A DNA stretch of 64,000 nt from Mytilus edulis (GCF_963676685.1 NC_092354.1:72032178-72096177), one strand, 5' to 3'; shown: positions 48,821 to 60,315, counted from the stretch's first letter. Translations and numbers: made by a program. Notes: generated by a model from the letters alone, not told the origin.

Positions 48821-49650
48821 AGAGGAATAGCTAGTTTTAATTCGGACAACACTTTAAAAACCCAATGAAATCACAAAAAGAATCATTCATTTTTTAAATA
48901 TTTTTTTATGTTCAATTTGTTTGTCAGTTGGTTGACAGCCACGAAATAGTAAATCGTGCCGGACGTGGCATTAAAAACCAATCAATCAATCGTCACATTT
49001 TAACAATGTAAATCCTTTATATATATCAGGTTCGAGTCACGTGTCTTCTGTTTTAAATGTTTACTGTCTGTAATGCTTGTTTTTCTTCGTTTTTCGTTTG
49101 TGGTTTTATTTTAAATCACATCGTCGGTTTTATCGTTAGGTTTATATTTTGTCATTTTGGAGTCGTGTATAACTTACTACGAGGTATAGGGTTTGCTCTT
49201 TATTGGGAGTCCTTACATAAACCTGTAGTTGCCTAAAACCACAACACCTGGAAAATAATTGTCTCATTGACAGTCATACCACATCTTCACCTGTAAATCC
49301 AAAGTAAAAAGGAGATGCCAAAACATTTACACGTTTCAGCTTGTTAACAAATGTGGGCTCCAAACATGAAAAATATGAGGAAATGCGTCAAATCTGATAT
49401 TAATTATTTCGTTATTTTCAAGTGACATTACAGGTGAGGTTGATAGCATTAATACATTTTAAAAATAGTATGAATGTATGTCACTGAAATGTGATCAATC
49501 CCTTGAAAAAAGTTGACTGGCACTGATTAGCAAATTTGTCAATGACATCTCTACTAAAAACTAATAAATGATATAAGTATTAATAAGATAAGACACGTTT
49601 ATCTCCCGCTAAGGGTTATTTGTATCTTTAGGGAGTAGTAAATATGTTTG
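48821..49650 (+). repeat. Tandem duplication, left unit
   Basis: Shares word order with 49,796-50,605: GAGGAATAGCTAGTTTT, AGCCACGAAATAG, CCAATCAATCAATCG, AGGTTCGAGTCACGTGTCTT, CGAGGTATAGGGTTTGCTC, AACAAATGTGGGCTCCAAAC, AAAACTAATAAAT and CACGTTTATCTCCC. Offset is about 975 bp. The unit holds a mollusc SINE-like tail (GTGGCATTAAAAACCAATCA) and the tRNA B-box-like GGTTCGAGTCA. Confidence 0.85.
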
Positions 49651-49785
49651 AAATTCTGAATGAAAAAAAAACATTATCACTTTATTTTAAGGACATCAAA
49701 ACTGCAGGTGTTTGAATAAAGTTCAATAATGTGTTAAATGTTTAGTATTACTTTTAAGGTCGTAAAATCTTCGTTCACACCCTCT
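49642..49785 (+). repeat. Second copy of the 40.75-kb segment
   Basis: Nearly identical to 40,745-40,888. It lies exactly between the two units of the tandem duplication. Confidence 0.85.
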
Positions 49786-49795
49786 TCGTTTATGT

Positions 49796-50610
49796 AGAGG
49801 AATAGCTAGTTTTTTTTATTCGGACAACGCTTTAAAATCTCAATAAAATCACAAAAAAAAAATTTTTATGTAAATATTTTGTTATGTAGAATTGTTTATC
49901 AGATGGCTGCCAGCCACGAAATAGCAAGTCGTGTCGAAAGTGGCGTTAAAACCCAATCAATCAATCGCAACATTTTAACAATGTAAATTCTGTATATAAA
50001 CCAGGTTCGAGTCACGTGTCTTATGTTTTACTTGTTTACTGTCAGTCATGCGTGTTTTTTTGTTTTTCGTTTGTTGTTTTGTTATAAATCATACCATTGG
50101 TTTTATCTTTAGGTGAATTGTTTTATATTTTGTCATTTCGAAGTCTTGTAACAACTTACCACGAGGTATAGGGTTTGCTCATTATTGGGAGTCCGTACAA
50201 ATGTAAAAAGGCGATGACAAAACAATTACACATTTAAGCTAGTTAACACGATTAAGCTTGTTAACACACATTTGAGCTATTTAACACATGTTATAGCTAG
50301 TTAACAAATGTGGGCTCCAAACATAAAAAAATATGAGGAACTGCGTCAATCTGATACAAATGTATTAATTATTTTGTTATTTTCAATGACATTATAGACG
50401 AGAATGACAGCATATTAAATGTTAAAAATCATGAATGTTCAGAAAGGTTAGTACTCTCCTTAATAAAGTTGACTTGCACTGATTTGCAAACTCGTCCATG
50501 ACATCTTAACGAAAAACTAATAAATAATATAAGTACTACTACAAAATGACACGTTTATCTCCCACTAAGGTTTTTTTTAACTAAAGGGAGTGGTAAACAT
50601 TTTTAGGAAC
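49796..50610 (+). repeat. Tandem duplication, right unit
   Basis: Right partner of 48,821-49,650. It differs by an inserted short tandem array at about 50,236-50,310 (TTTAAGCTAGTTAACAC, ATTAAGCTTGTTAACAC, TTTGAGCTATTTAACAC, TATAGCTAGTTAACAA). Confidence 0.85.
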
Positions 50611-50847
50611 TATTGTAATCTTCATAGAAAAAATAAATATTTTGTCATCAAAAACACATTACAATTCGAAATGAAACATACCAAGATGGATTTTAGGCGA
50701 CTTGGACCTCAGCAATTCATATTTTGATTTTCTGATCTTAATGTGCAATCGTAAACTGTACTAGTCTTACATGTAGACATTAGATATTACATACACTTAA
50801 TTTAAACATAAGTTGTCAGGGGTATGTATTCACCGTCTCCTTATGAT

Positions 50848-51110
50848 TAGCTCACCTGGCAAAAATTTTCATTAGATTTAAATTTATCATAACCTAAAGT
50901 CAGACGAATCCGACAACTCGTTGTTGGGTTGCTGCTCCTGAGTTAGTAATTCTACCGATTTTTTTTTAAATTATTTTAGATATCATTTAAGTATCTATTA
51001 ATATCGAATACCAGTAACGTATATTATTAATTATGTTTTAACCTTATTTTACATGATTTCGGCAATTACAGGTGAGCAACACAGGCTCTTGAAAGCCTCT
51101 AGTTTTTCGA
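50848..51110 (+). repeat. Bivalve repeat R8, decayed copy
   Basis: TAGCTCACCTGGCAAAAATT at the left, GTTGTTGGGTTGCTGCTCCT inside and CAGGTGAGCAACACAGGCTC at the right match the family. Confidence 0.75.
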
Positions 51111-51559
51111 GTGATAAAACATAAGATGAGGTCAATTAACTACTATTTCGTAATTTTGATATTTTTTTTTACATGACTTACCATCTTATTTTGAATACTA
51201 TATATGCTTTGAGCAACTAAGAATCACATAACCGTAAATTCTTTTCATTGTTTTCATTGTAGAACCGATTGTTCTGCTTGTGTAGATTACCAGCCTTGAT
51301 ATTGAAAGCTGAAATTATTTATCTTAAATAAACTCATCTACAAACCTAAACAATGGTTAGGCTAAAATGTACAGTATTTGAGGATATTTGAATACTTTAT
51401 TTGCTTTCAAATTAATATGCTACAAGTATATTTTTATTAGCTGTTATAACTTTCATAATGAAATACATACTCAATATTATCAACATTATGACGAAAAATC
51501 GAGTATACTGCAATACAAATGTTTGCTGTTCAAGAAAAATTAACATTTATATGCAGACT

Positions 51560-51905
51560 CTTTATATCCAACCCAAGGGTGACTGGTCTTCTCACAACCG
51601 GCAGTAAAACGCCTGCCAAAGTGGGACGTCCGTTTGGCTGCGCGGGATGTATCAAGTTTGCAGCCATGTCCGGTCAGAATGGGGATGTTAAATCCGATGT
51701 CTCGTGGAGGGAGAGTACCGTGCTATCCGCACGTTAAGAACCCCTGCAACAACTCTTTTAGGAGTGGGTAGGTGACCTTTTGCAAGGCAAATTGTCTGTC
51801 CTTATCCAATATACCCTCATTTGCCAGTGGCAGTCCAAATTTCCCCGACCATCATCCCGGATGGCCTCTATTACAAGACCTACCTATTGTATTTATTGTT
51901 AACTT
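51560..51905 (+). repeat. GC-rich SINE-like block of unknown family
   Basis: Much richer in G and C than its neighbours. Landmarks are AAGGGTGACTGGTCTTCTCA, GTGGGACGTCCGTTTGGCTG, GGGGATGTTAAATCCGATGT, ATCCGCACGTTAAGAACCCC, GGAGTGGGTAGGTGACCTTT and GACCTACCTATTGTATTTAT. The style resembles conserved central domains of mollusc SINEs, but I cannot name it. The 72-codon frame across it is unlikely to be a gene. Confidence 0.5.
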
Positions 51906-51984
51906 TGTCTCGTCTTGAACATGCATGGAATATTTGCCACTGGACGTTATGCAACCAACAATCAATCTTTGTATCCATGTGATA

Positions 51985-52320
51985 AGTTCAGTCTATTTCA
52001 GCTGATTTTTTATAGTTTTTTCTTATGTTGTACTGTAACACCTGTGTCCCAAGTAAGAGAGGGGTTGGGATTCTGCTAAAATGTTTAACCCTGTCACAAC
52101 CTGGTTGCCTGTCCCACGTCAGGAGCTTGTAATTCAGTGGTTGTCGTTTGTTGATGTGTAACATATTTGTTTTGTTCATTATTTATACATAAATTAGACC
52201 ATTAGTTTTTTCTCGTTTGAATTGTTATTCATTTGTCATTTCGGGACCTTTTATAGCTGACTATGCGATATGGACTTTGCTCATTGTTGAAGACCGTACA
52301 GTGACCTATAGGTACTTATT
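51985..52320 (+). repeat. SINE-like repeat R2, near full length
   Basis: CTGATTTTTTATAGTTTTTT, TGTTTAACCCTGTCACAACC, GTCAGGAGCTTGTAATTCAG, TATAGCTGACTATGCGATAT and GACCTATAGG follow the family order. Confidence 0.85.
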
Positions 52321-52384
52321 TTTGTTACCTTGCTGAACCAATAGTTATTTGTTTGTTGATGTTGTTAAAAGGTATTTCTCCATT

Positions 52385-52520
52385 TGTATATATATAGATT
52401 AAATCGTTCGTTAATCTGTTTGAATTGTTTACACTAGTAATTTTCGGGTCCCTTATAGTTTGCTGTTTGATTTGGATCAAAGCCCTGTGTAAAAGACCGT
52501 ACTATGTCTTTGACATGTAT
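52385..52520 (+). repeat. SINE-like repeat R2, fragment
   Basis: ATCTGTTTGAATTGTTTACA, TTTTCGGGTCCCTTATAG and TAAAAGACCGTACTATG are family words in order. Confidence 0.55.
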
Positions 52521-53489
52521 TTGTTATTATCAGGTTGGGAACAACCCTCCATCAGGCAAGGGTCATTTTACTGTTGTAGAAAATAAGATAGAAAAACTTA
52601 ACTTAACAGGGGAGGACGGATACATAATATTTTAAACAACTTTTCTAAAAGAGAGGGTCCACTTATTTTGAATAATATAAAAGAAAATGATTATGTTTAA
52701 GTCCAGGAATATTACAAAATACTTAAGACATGTTTTGACCACTTAATACCAGATAGATAATAGTTTTTTGGGAAAATATGAGCCCTTTTGTACTAGAATT
52801 GTTTTTTTTCTTCCAAAAAACATATAATATAACTTTAATCGACCCCTCTCAAAAAGGAATATTTATAAATAACATTTCGGGGTGTTCCAAACCTGATTTT
52901 GACCTGAATGGACAATTGCATAATAGGCACACATACATGTACCACATCTAATTATTGCTAGGTGACCAGGGGAAAAAACACTTCATACATTAAAGAAATG
53001 TCCAAGTACAAGTGATAAATCAAGTTTTATTATTGTCAAAACCTATTTTTTATGTTAACAACAAAAAATTGTAAACGCTCGCCTTCCCTTTTTATACTTC
53101 GCCTTGAACATTTGCAAATTAAATATTTTTTTTATAAAACTATTCAAGTAGCTTGCTCGCTCAAATTATTGGAGCCCAAAAATCTATAAAACAAGAAATT
53201 GAATTGGTGTAACATGATGGAGTTCTGTATGCACTCTAATTTTTTAAAGTTATGCCCCTTTGAACGCTAAAAGTTTACCTAAATATGTATTGCAACAGAT
53301 TGTCATGGCAACTCCTCTGAATTCACCAAACAGAATTTCAAGAAACTTTTTTGTAGATAAATAGTTACAGAGTTTTGAAGTTTTGATGTTTTTTTGATGT
53401 TAAAATATTTCTCCCCAGAAACCACTGAACAAAATTTTACTAAGCATGAACCACATCATTATGAGTTTCTTTTTTATTTTATTTTACAG
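52521..53489. other. Spacer, nothing recognised
   Basis: No supported feature ahead of the first exon at 53,490. Confidence 0.5.
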
Positions 53490-53579
53490 TCTGAAAATAT
53501 GAGATCTGCCTTTTTGACAGCCTCAAGTGGAGAACAGTTCCAGGAACCTACTTCAGAAACTGGATTTGAATTATATGAG
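53490..53579 (+). pseudogene. Exon a of the DDD-family gene
   Basis: 90 bp, phase 0 to 0, open: SENMRSAFLTASSGEQFQEP then TSETGFELYE. Acceptor TTATTTTACAG, donor GAG|GTAATG. Its sequence is echoed by the next exon. Confidence 0.6.
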
Positions 53580-54224
53580 GTAATGTATATGCTTTTTTTA
53601 ACACTTTAAGTTAACATTTTATCTTTAAAATGGTCAAAATGACCATTTCCTTAAATTTCTAGCAAAAATTATTCTTTCATAATGCAATAATTGAGATATT
53701 CTATAAGTGAATATTTTATATTCTAATATGACGTCTTTATTACGTTTTGTAAAAAAAAAAGACACCTGCAAGCGCACAGACTTACTTGTTATATTCTCAT
53801 TATAAATTATTTCATTTACATTTTTTCAAACTGTTTAACATATATGTTCTTTTTGTAATGCATTATATTTGACTTTATTTTACACCTCACTAAAGCACAG
53901 TGTAAAATATCAACAAATATAACGCCTACCCATGTTAAAATGAGCATAGAGCATGACATGAAGGAATTATTTATTAATTTTTAAATAGATAAATATCATT
54001 GTTTAAATAGCAAATTAGGATATTTTTTCTAGAAGAAAAACAAGAACTAAAATGTGTGTCTATGTTTCTCTGGGCGTCACACGTAGGTCTTGTGTGGACA
54101 ATATACACTTCTGGCGTATTAAAATTTTGAACTTGTTGCCTTTTGTTGGCTGTTGTTCGTGTGATTCATTGTCAATTGTGTTCTCCAATTTATTCATATT
54201 GTAGTCCTGTGTTGTCATTTTGAT

Positions 54225-54665
54225 GTTATATTTCACATGGCCATAAAAGTGCGAGGTTTGGCATGCCACAAAAACAGGTTCAACCCACCATTTTTTCCTT
54301 TAAAAATGCCCTATACCAAGTCAGGAATATGGCCATTGTTATATTATAGTTCGTTTCTGTGTGTGTTACATTATAATGTTGTGTCGTTTGTTTTCTCTTA
54401 TTTTTGAGTGTAAACACATTGCGATAAGACGTGTCACGGTACTTGTCTATCCCAAATTCATGTATTTGGTTTTGATGTTATATATATATGTTATATTTGT
54501 TATTCTCGTGGGATTTTGTCTATGTGTGTTACATTTTAGTGTTATGTCGTTGTTCTCCACTTATATTTAATGCGTTTCCCTCGGTTTTAGTTTGTTATCC
54601 CGATTTTGTTTTTTGTCCATGGATTTATGAGTTTTGAACAGCGGTATACTACTGTTGCCTTTATT
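54225..54665 (+). repeat. Dispersed repeat R7 (intronic)
   Basis: GGCCATAAAAGTGCGAGGTT, GTGTTACATTATAATGTTGT, TTATGAGTTTTGAACAGCGG and TATACTACTGTTGCCTTTAT are matched, reversed, by 36.96-37.20 kb. Short 69-76-codon frames here are repeat by-products. Confidence 0.8.
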
Positions 54666-54865
54666 TTACACTGTAAGATTTTTATCACTTTTCTCAAGAT
54701 TTACAGAGGTGTGTTAAAGTTTTTGTGCATTCAACTCCTACTGTTTAAAACCAGATCTCTGAAACTTCACAGAAAGATGCATACATACATGTTGAAGTTG
54801 TGCACCTTTATAGAATTGTTTAAACATTTGTTCTAATATTTTAACCCATATTTGTCTTCTTGTAG

Positions 54866-54952
54866 ACAAATCTGATACATGCATCTACAAATTCAGAACA
54901 TTATGAACAATTCAGTGAAACAATAACAGAAACTGGACTTGAATTATCTTAG
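54866..54952 (+). pseudogene. Exon b, duplicate of exon a ending in a stop
   Basis: 87 bp, phase 0: TNLIHASTNSEHYEQFSETI then TETGLELS and TAG. It parallels exon a (AS..S/G-E...EQF.E..TETGFEL). The last codon is TAG where exon a has GAG, just before the GT donor. Confidence 0.6.
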
Positions 54953-55239
54953 GTACATAGATAATAGAATTTAAAAAAAATAGAGAATGTGTTAAAGAGA
55001 CAACAACCCAACCAGAAAATTGTGTCAGTTAGTGTCAGTTAGTGCATGCTTCTACATTGATCAATAAATGACATTTTTCAAATCTTTTATCTCCATATTC
55101 CTGTATTTCACGGATAAATGGACTAATTTTATTTTATATCTAAAGTTAAAACTTCAAATACGACCTCAGCTGAATACTTTAAAAATGCATCCAATATATT
55201 TATATGCATTTGTGTCAAATTCAAGAATAATTAGATATA

Positions 55240-55565
55240 GGAAGATGTGGTATGAGTGCCAATGAGACAACTCTCCATCCAAATAACAATTTATAAAAGT
55301 ACCGGTAAACCATTATAGGCTAATGTACAGCCTTCAACACGGAGCCTTGGCTCACACCGAACAACAAGATATAAAGGGCTTCAAAATTACTAGTTTAAAA
55401 CCATTCAAACGGGAAAACTAATGGTCTATATAAAACACAAAAAAAACGAGAAACACATATAAATTACATAAACAAACGACAACTACTGTACATAAGATTC
55501 CTGACTAAGGACAGGTGCAAACATTTGCAGCAGGATTAAACATAGAAATGGTACCAAACCTTCTC
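55240..55565 (+). repeat. SINE-like repeat R3, intronic
   Basis: GATGTGGTATGAGTGCCAAT, GAGACAACTCTCCATCCAAA, CAACACGGAGCCTTGGCTCA and GATTCCTGACTAAGGACAGG match the family. Confidence 0.85.
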
Positions 55566-56013
55566 CCTATTCCTGAAATAATAGTATAACATCACAACAT
55601 AGAAAAACACACGATAACATATCAATCGGAAGGCTTAACTCAATGAAAAAACGTAAATTAACACACTATGAATAAATAAATTTGATATGCGATACCTGAA
55701 TGCAAATACATAGTTAATAAAATATAAGTGACAAAAATTCAAGGCCAAAAAGCAAACAAAAAAGTCCGAACAAAGCCATGGCAAGACACTATTATAAAAA
55801 TTTTCTCTGAAACTACTCTGCCAAAATTAACAATCATCATTGAAGTATCTTGTTCAAAAATGTGTCTGACAACCAAAATGGCTGACATGACTAAAATTAA
55901 TCATAATGTTAAAAGTTTGTCTTTATCATTTTAATGCTTCATTTAAAATTAATATATTTTTGATATTCAGCTAAATGTAAAACCAAAACATTTTTTTGTT
56001 TATTTTTTTTCAG

Positions 56014-56949
56014 AACACAGAATACACTCTTTCACAAACAAGTGAAGGAAGTGTATGGACACCATCAGCAAGCCAAGAAGATGTTAATTCTAGAAAGAGA
56101 AAGGCCTTGGATTCATTTCTGCTGACTTGTGGTGCAAGTCCTGTTAAGAAGACCTTAACAGCTGAATGGAGAGTCTGTTCTGAAAGGACAAAATCAGATT
56201 ACATTATAAAAACCTCAAAGATTTTGAATGAAGTTTTAAATGTGTTGGTGCCAGGACAAGAAACTGATGTATTGCAGGCAATAATGGAAAGTAAAAAACA
56301 GAATGAAGAAATCTTGTTGAATATAATTTCTGCTGCCTATATCGGATGTGAAGACTGGGGTTCACAGCGTCAAATCCTATCCATAATAGCCCACCAAGGT
56401 GTCTTACAGTGAAGTGCATCCTTTGATACCAGATTTATCTCGCTACAAATATGGTGCAGCAAGGAAACATGCCTTATCTGTAGGATCTGGACAAAAAGTT
56501 CCAGCAACTGAAATAACACATGAAGGTATCACAACTGAACAGATAAATCATTTTTTAGACTTTATAATGAGTCCAGCTATTATTACAGACATACCCTTTG
56601 GCGAATCCAATCTAAAGCTTTCAAATGGAGAAATCATCAATGTTCCTAAAATCATCCTTAACAGCGTTAGAACCCGTGTAGTTTAGCAGTATTTTAGCTA
56701 CAGTGAAGAAGACAATTTTGAAAAAAAGGAAGTTTAAGCTCTTACATGATAATTCAACATGCCATAGGACCTAATGTAAGGAAATCTATGAAAGGATTAT
56801 ACAACTACGCTGCAGATGGTGCCAAAGCAATAGAGAGTCTGCAGAAAATAGCTGCCTTGTTTGGAAGATTGGATAAAGGGAAGGAATGGCAAGATAATAT
56901 TTGCAAGCTGCTAACATCTTCTAAGCAGTATCTTAAATAAGAGTACAAG
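56014..56949 (+). pseudogene. Exon c of the DDD-family gene (two frameshifts, two stops)
   Basis: Opens NTEYTLSQTSEGSVWTPSAS and contains a basic SRKRKALDSFLL. The frame is lost at about 56,400 (IIAHQ | VSYSEVHPLIPDLSRYKY), stops at TAG about 56,684 (NSVRTRVV*QYFSYSEED), shifts again near an A-rich run at about 56,715-56,730, and hits TAA at 56,938 just before EYK|GTAAAT. Acceptor TTTTTTTTCAG. The recovered pieces align in order with the family, so these are breaks in one exon and not separate genes. Confidence 0.7.
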
Positions 56950-57452
56950 GTAAATTATTGTCAATAATTCTAAAGACTATAATTAGGGCCATATCACTAG
57001 TTTGGGTGCCTATATTGTCTGTCAAAATGTCCTAAACAGATCGTATTGACAATGCAACAGTTATCTGTGAACCTACCAGTACTAATAGGAACTCAATAAA
57101 ACTTAGAATGATGTAAAAACCAAACACTTGTATAGTTTAGAATTATAAGACCGGCTTTTTTTTTATTTACCTGAACAACAGCATGCATTACAAATTTCAT
57201 TAACAATTTTCGTAACATTTTTTCTAATTTTCTTAAATTAGTTTTTTGAAATTTGAAACCATGCTTTATATATGTGACAGCATACCTCAATGTTGATATA
57301 ACTAAGTCTGTTCTGGTTTATTTTATATACTGTATTATATGATACACTGAGGCCTACTGTTTGTATGGTAAATACTAATCATATGACACATATTCCCGTT
57401 TGTTGAATGTTTTCAGTGTGCCTATTTCTAAGAAATACTCTTTGAATTTCAG

Positions 57453-57675
57453 ACTCATGTTGTAAAGGAATCAGAGGTAGCTGATCATTGCTGCACATTT
57501 GCACTATCTGGTGGTTACCAAAGACTACACTTCCAGTTGCAGCCATTTACATTAAAATTCTTGCAGCCAATGTTAAGAACTGGACACTGTTCTTAAATGC
57601 TTAATGGATGTCTCAAAGACCATAACTTATGACAATGATGATCAAAGAGATGATGCAATGTATGCTATTTCAGAG
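57453..57675 (+). pseudogene. Exon d of the DDD-family gene (frameshifted)
   Basis: Starts THVVKESEVADHCCTFALSG and, after a frame change near 57,590, ends TVLKCLMDVSKTITYDNDDQ and RDDAMYAISE before GAG|GTAAAT. Acceptor TTGAATTTCAG. In relatives I expect a Cys/His cluster in the middle of this exon; here it is decayed. Confidence 0.6.
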
Positions 57676-57719
57676 GTAAATGATAGCTTTATGTATGCAA
57701 GTATTTTTATATATAAATG

Positions 57720-57965
57720 AGAAGATATGGTTTGAGTGCCAATGAAACATCTCTTCATCCTAGTCACAATATGTATTTATAAATCAGATATAGATTACAT
57801 AGTGGATTTTAACATGGAGCCTTGGCTCAAACAGAACAGCAAGCTATGAGAGTCCTATGACTAGTCTAAAACAATAAAAAAAAATGAACACAAATGGTTT
57901 AATTTATATAAAAATGAGAAACAAAAAACACATATGAACTTCAAAAACATACAATAAATACTGAA
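57720..57965 (+). repeat. SINE-like repeat R3, intronic, leading into the satellite
   Basis: GATATGGTTTGAGTGCCAAT, TTAACATGGAGCCTTGGCTC match the family. The repeat passes directly into the 28-bp satellite near 57,970 (CAGACCTCTGACTTATCATA), close to the place where family members normally read GATTCCTGACTTAGGACAGG. Confidence 0.8.
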
Positions 57966-57967
57966 CG

Positions 57968-60276
57968 ACAGACCTCTGACTTATCATATAAATCCTGTCC
58001 CTCCTGACCTGTCATATAAATCCTGTCCGTCCTGACTTGTCATATAAATCCTGTCCCTCCTTGTTTGTCATGTAAATCCTGTCCTTTCTGACCTATCATA
58101 TACATCTTGTCCTTCCTAACTTGTCATGTAAATCCTGTCCCTCCTGATTTGTCATGTAAATCCTGTCCTGCCTGACTTGTCATATAGATCCTGTCCCTCC
58201 TGACTTGTCATGTAAATCCTGTCCTTCCTGACTAGTCATGTACACCCTGTCCTTCCTGACTTGTCATGTTAATCCTGTCCCTCCTGACTTATCATGTAAA
58301 TCATGTGCCTCCTGACTTATCATATAAATCCTGTCCTTCCTGACTTGTCATATAAATCCTGTCCTTCCTGGCTTCTCATGTAAATCCTGTCCTTCCTGAC
58401 TTGTCACATAAATCCTGTCCCTCCTGACTTATTATGTAAATCCTGTCCTTCCTGACATGTAATATAAATCCTGTCCCTCCTGACTTGTCATATAAATCCT
58501 GTCCCTCCTGACTTATCATATAAATTCTGTCCCTCATGATATGTCATGTAAATCCTGTCGCTTCTGACTTGTCATGTAAATCCTGTCCCTCCTGACATGT
58601 CATATAAATCATGTCCCTCCTGACTTATCATGTAAATCCTGTCCATCCTGACTTATCATTTAAATCATGTCCATCCTGACATGTCCTGCAAATCCTGTCC
58701 TTCATGACTTGTCATGTAAATAATGTCCCACCTGACATGTCATATAAATCTTGTCCTTCCTGACTTGTCATATAAATCCTGTTCCTCCTAAACTTGTCAT
58801 ATAAATTCTGTGCCTCCTGATTTGTCGTATAAATCCTGTCCTTCCTGACTTGTCATATAAATCCTGGCCCTCCTGGCTTGTCATGTAAATCCTGTCCTTC
58901 CTAACTTGTCACATAAATCCTGTCCCTCCTGACTTATTATGTAAATCCTGTCCTTCCTGACATGTCATATAAATCCTTTCCCTCCTGACTTATCATATAA
59001 ATTCTGTCCCTCCTGACATGTCATGTAAATCCTGTCGTTTCTGACTTGCCATGTAAATCCTGTCCCTCCTGACATATCATATAAATCCTGTCCCTCCTGA
59101 CTTATCATGTAAATCCTGTCCATCCTGACTTATCATTTAAATCATGTCCATCCTGACATGTCCTGTAAATCCTGTCCTTCATGACTTGTCATGTAAATCC
59201 TGTCCCACCTGACATATCATATAAATCTTGTCCTTCCTGACTTGTAATATAAATCCTGTCCTTCCTGACTTGTCATGTAAATCATGGACCACCTGATATG
59301 TCATATAAATCTTGTCCTTCCTGACTTGTCATATAAATCCTGTCCCTCCTCACTTATCATATGAATTCTGTGCCTCCTGACTTGACATATAAATCCTGTC
59401 CTTCCTGACTTGTCATATAAATCCTGTCTTTCCTGACTTGTCATGTAAATCATGGACCACCTGATATGTCATATAAATCCTGTCCCTCCTCACTTGTCAT
59501 ATAAATTATGTGCCTCCTGACTTGACATATAAATCCTGTCATTCCTGACTTGTCACATAAATCCTGTCCCTCCTGGCTTGTCATGTAAATCCTGTCCTTC
59601 CTGACTTGTCACATAAATCCTGTCCATCCTGACTTATTATGTAAATCCTGTCCTTCCTGACATGTCATAAAAATCCTGTCACTCCTGACTTGTCATATAA
59701 ATCCTTTCCCTCCTGACTTATCATATAAATTATGTCCCTCCTGACATATCATGTAAATCCTCTCCTTTCTGACTTGTCATGTAAATCCTGTCCCTCCTGA
59801 CATGTCATATAAATACTGTCCATCCTGACTGATGATGTAAATCCTGTCCATCCTGACTTATCATTTAAATCATGTCCATCCTGACATATCCTGTAAATAT
59901 TGTCCTTCATGACTTGTCATGTAAATCATGTCCCACCTGACATGTCATATAAATCATGTCCTTCCTGACTTGTCATATAATTCCTGTCCCTCCTGACTTG
60001 TCATATAAATCCTGTGCCTCCTGACTTGTCATATAAATCCTGTCCTTCCTGACTTGTCATATAAATCCTGTCCTTCCTGACTTGTCATGTAAATCATGGA
60101 CCACCTGACATGTCATATAAATCTTGTCCTTCTTGACTTGTCATATAAATCCTGTCCCTCCTGACTTGTCATATAAATCCTGTGCCTCCTGACTTGTCAT
60201 ATAAATCCTGTCCTTCCTGACTTGTCATATAAATCCTGTCCTTCCTGACTTGTCATATAAATCCTGTTCTTCCTGT
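57968..60276. repeat. 28-bp satellite, about 80 units, higher-order structure
   Basis: The unit reads TGACTTGTCATATAAATCC followed by TGTCCTTCC or close variants (CTTGTC/ATGTC, ATATAA/ATGTAA, TTCC/CTCC). About 2.3 kb gives roughly 82 units. A rare variant string, ACTTATCATTTAAATCATG, recurs at 58,651, 59,128 and 59,856, spaced by about 17 and 26 units, so blocks of units have been copied together. There is no coding capacity. Confidence 0.95.
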
Positions 60277-60279
60277 CAG

Positions 60280-60315
60280 TGTCTGCCTGATCACGCAAAG
60301 GATGACAAACAGAAG
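60280..60315 (+). pseudogene. Possible 36-bp microexon at the satellite edge
   Basis: TGTCTGCCTGATCACGCAAA continues to ACAGAAG|GTTTG: residues CLPDHAKDDKQK, phase 0 on both sides, which joins exon d and the next exon in frame. The acceptor CCTGTTCTTCCTGTCAG consists of the last satellite unit. It could be a coincidence; confidence is low. Confidence 0.4.

Noticed and set aside
48930-50010. tRNA gene around GGTTCGAGTCA
   Set aside because: Only a B-box-like word is present in two repeat copies; no cloverleaf or A box could be formed. It is more likely SINE-derived.
51519-51737. 72-codon frame in the GC-rich block
   Set aside because: The block behaves like a non-coding SINE-type repeat and has no splice borders or domain.
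57968-60276. CRISPR array
   Set aside because: The 28-bp units are directly adjacent without unique spacers, and the genome is animal; it is a satellite.
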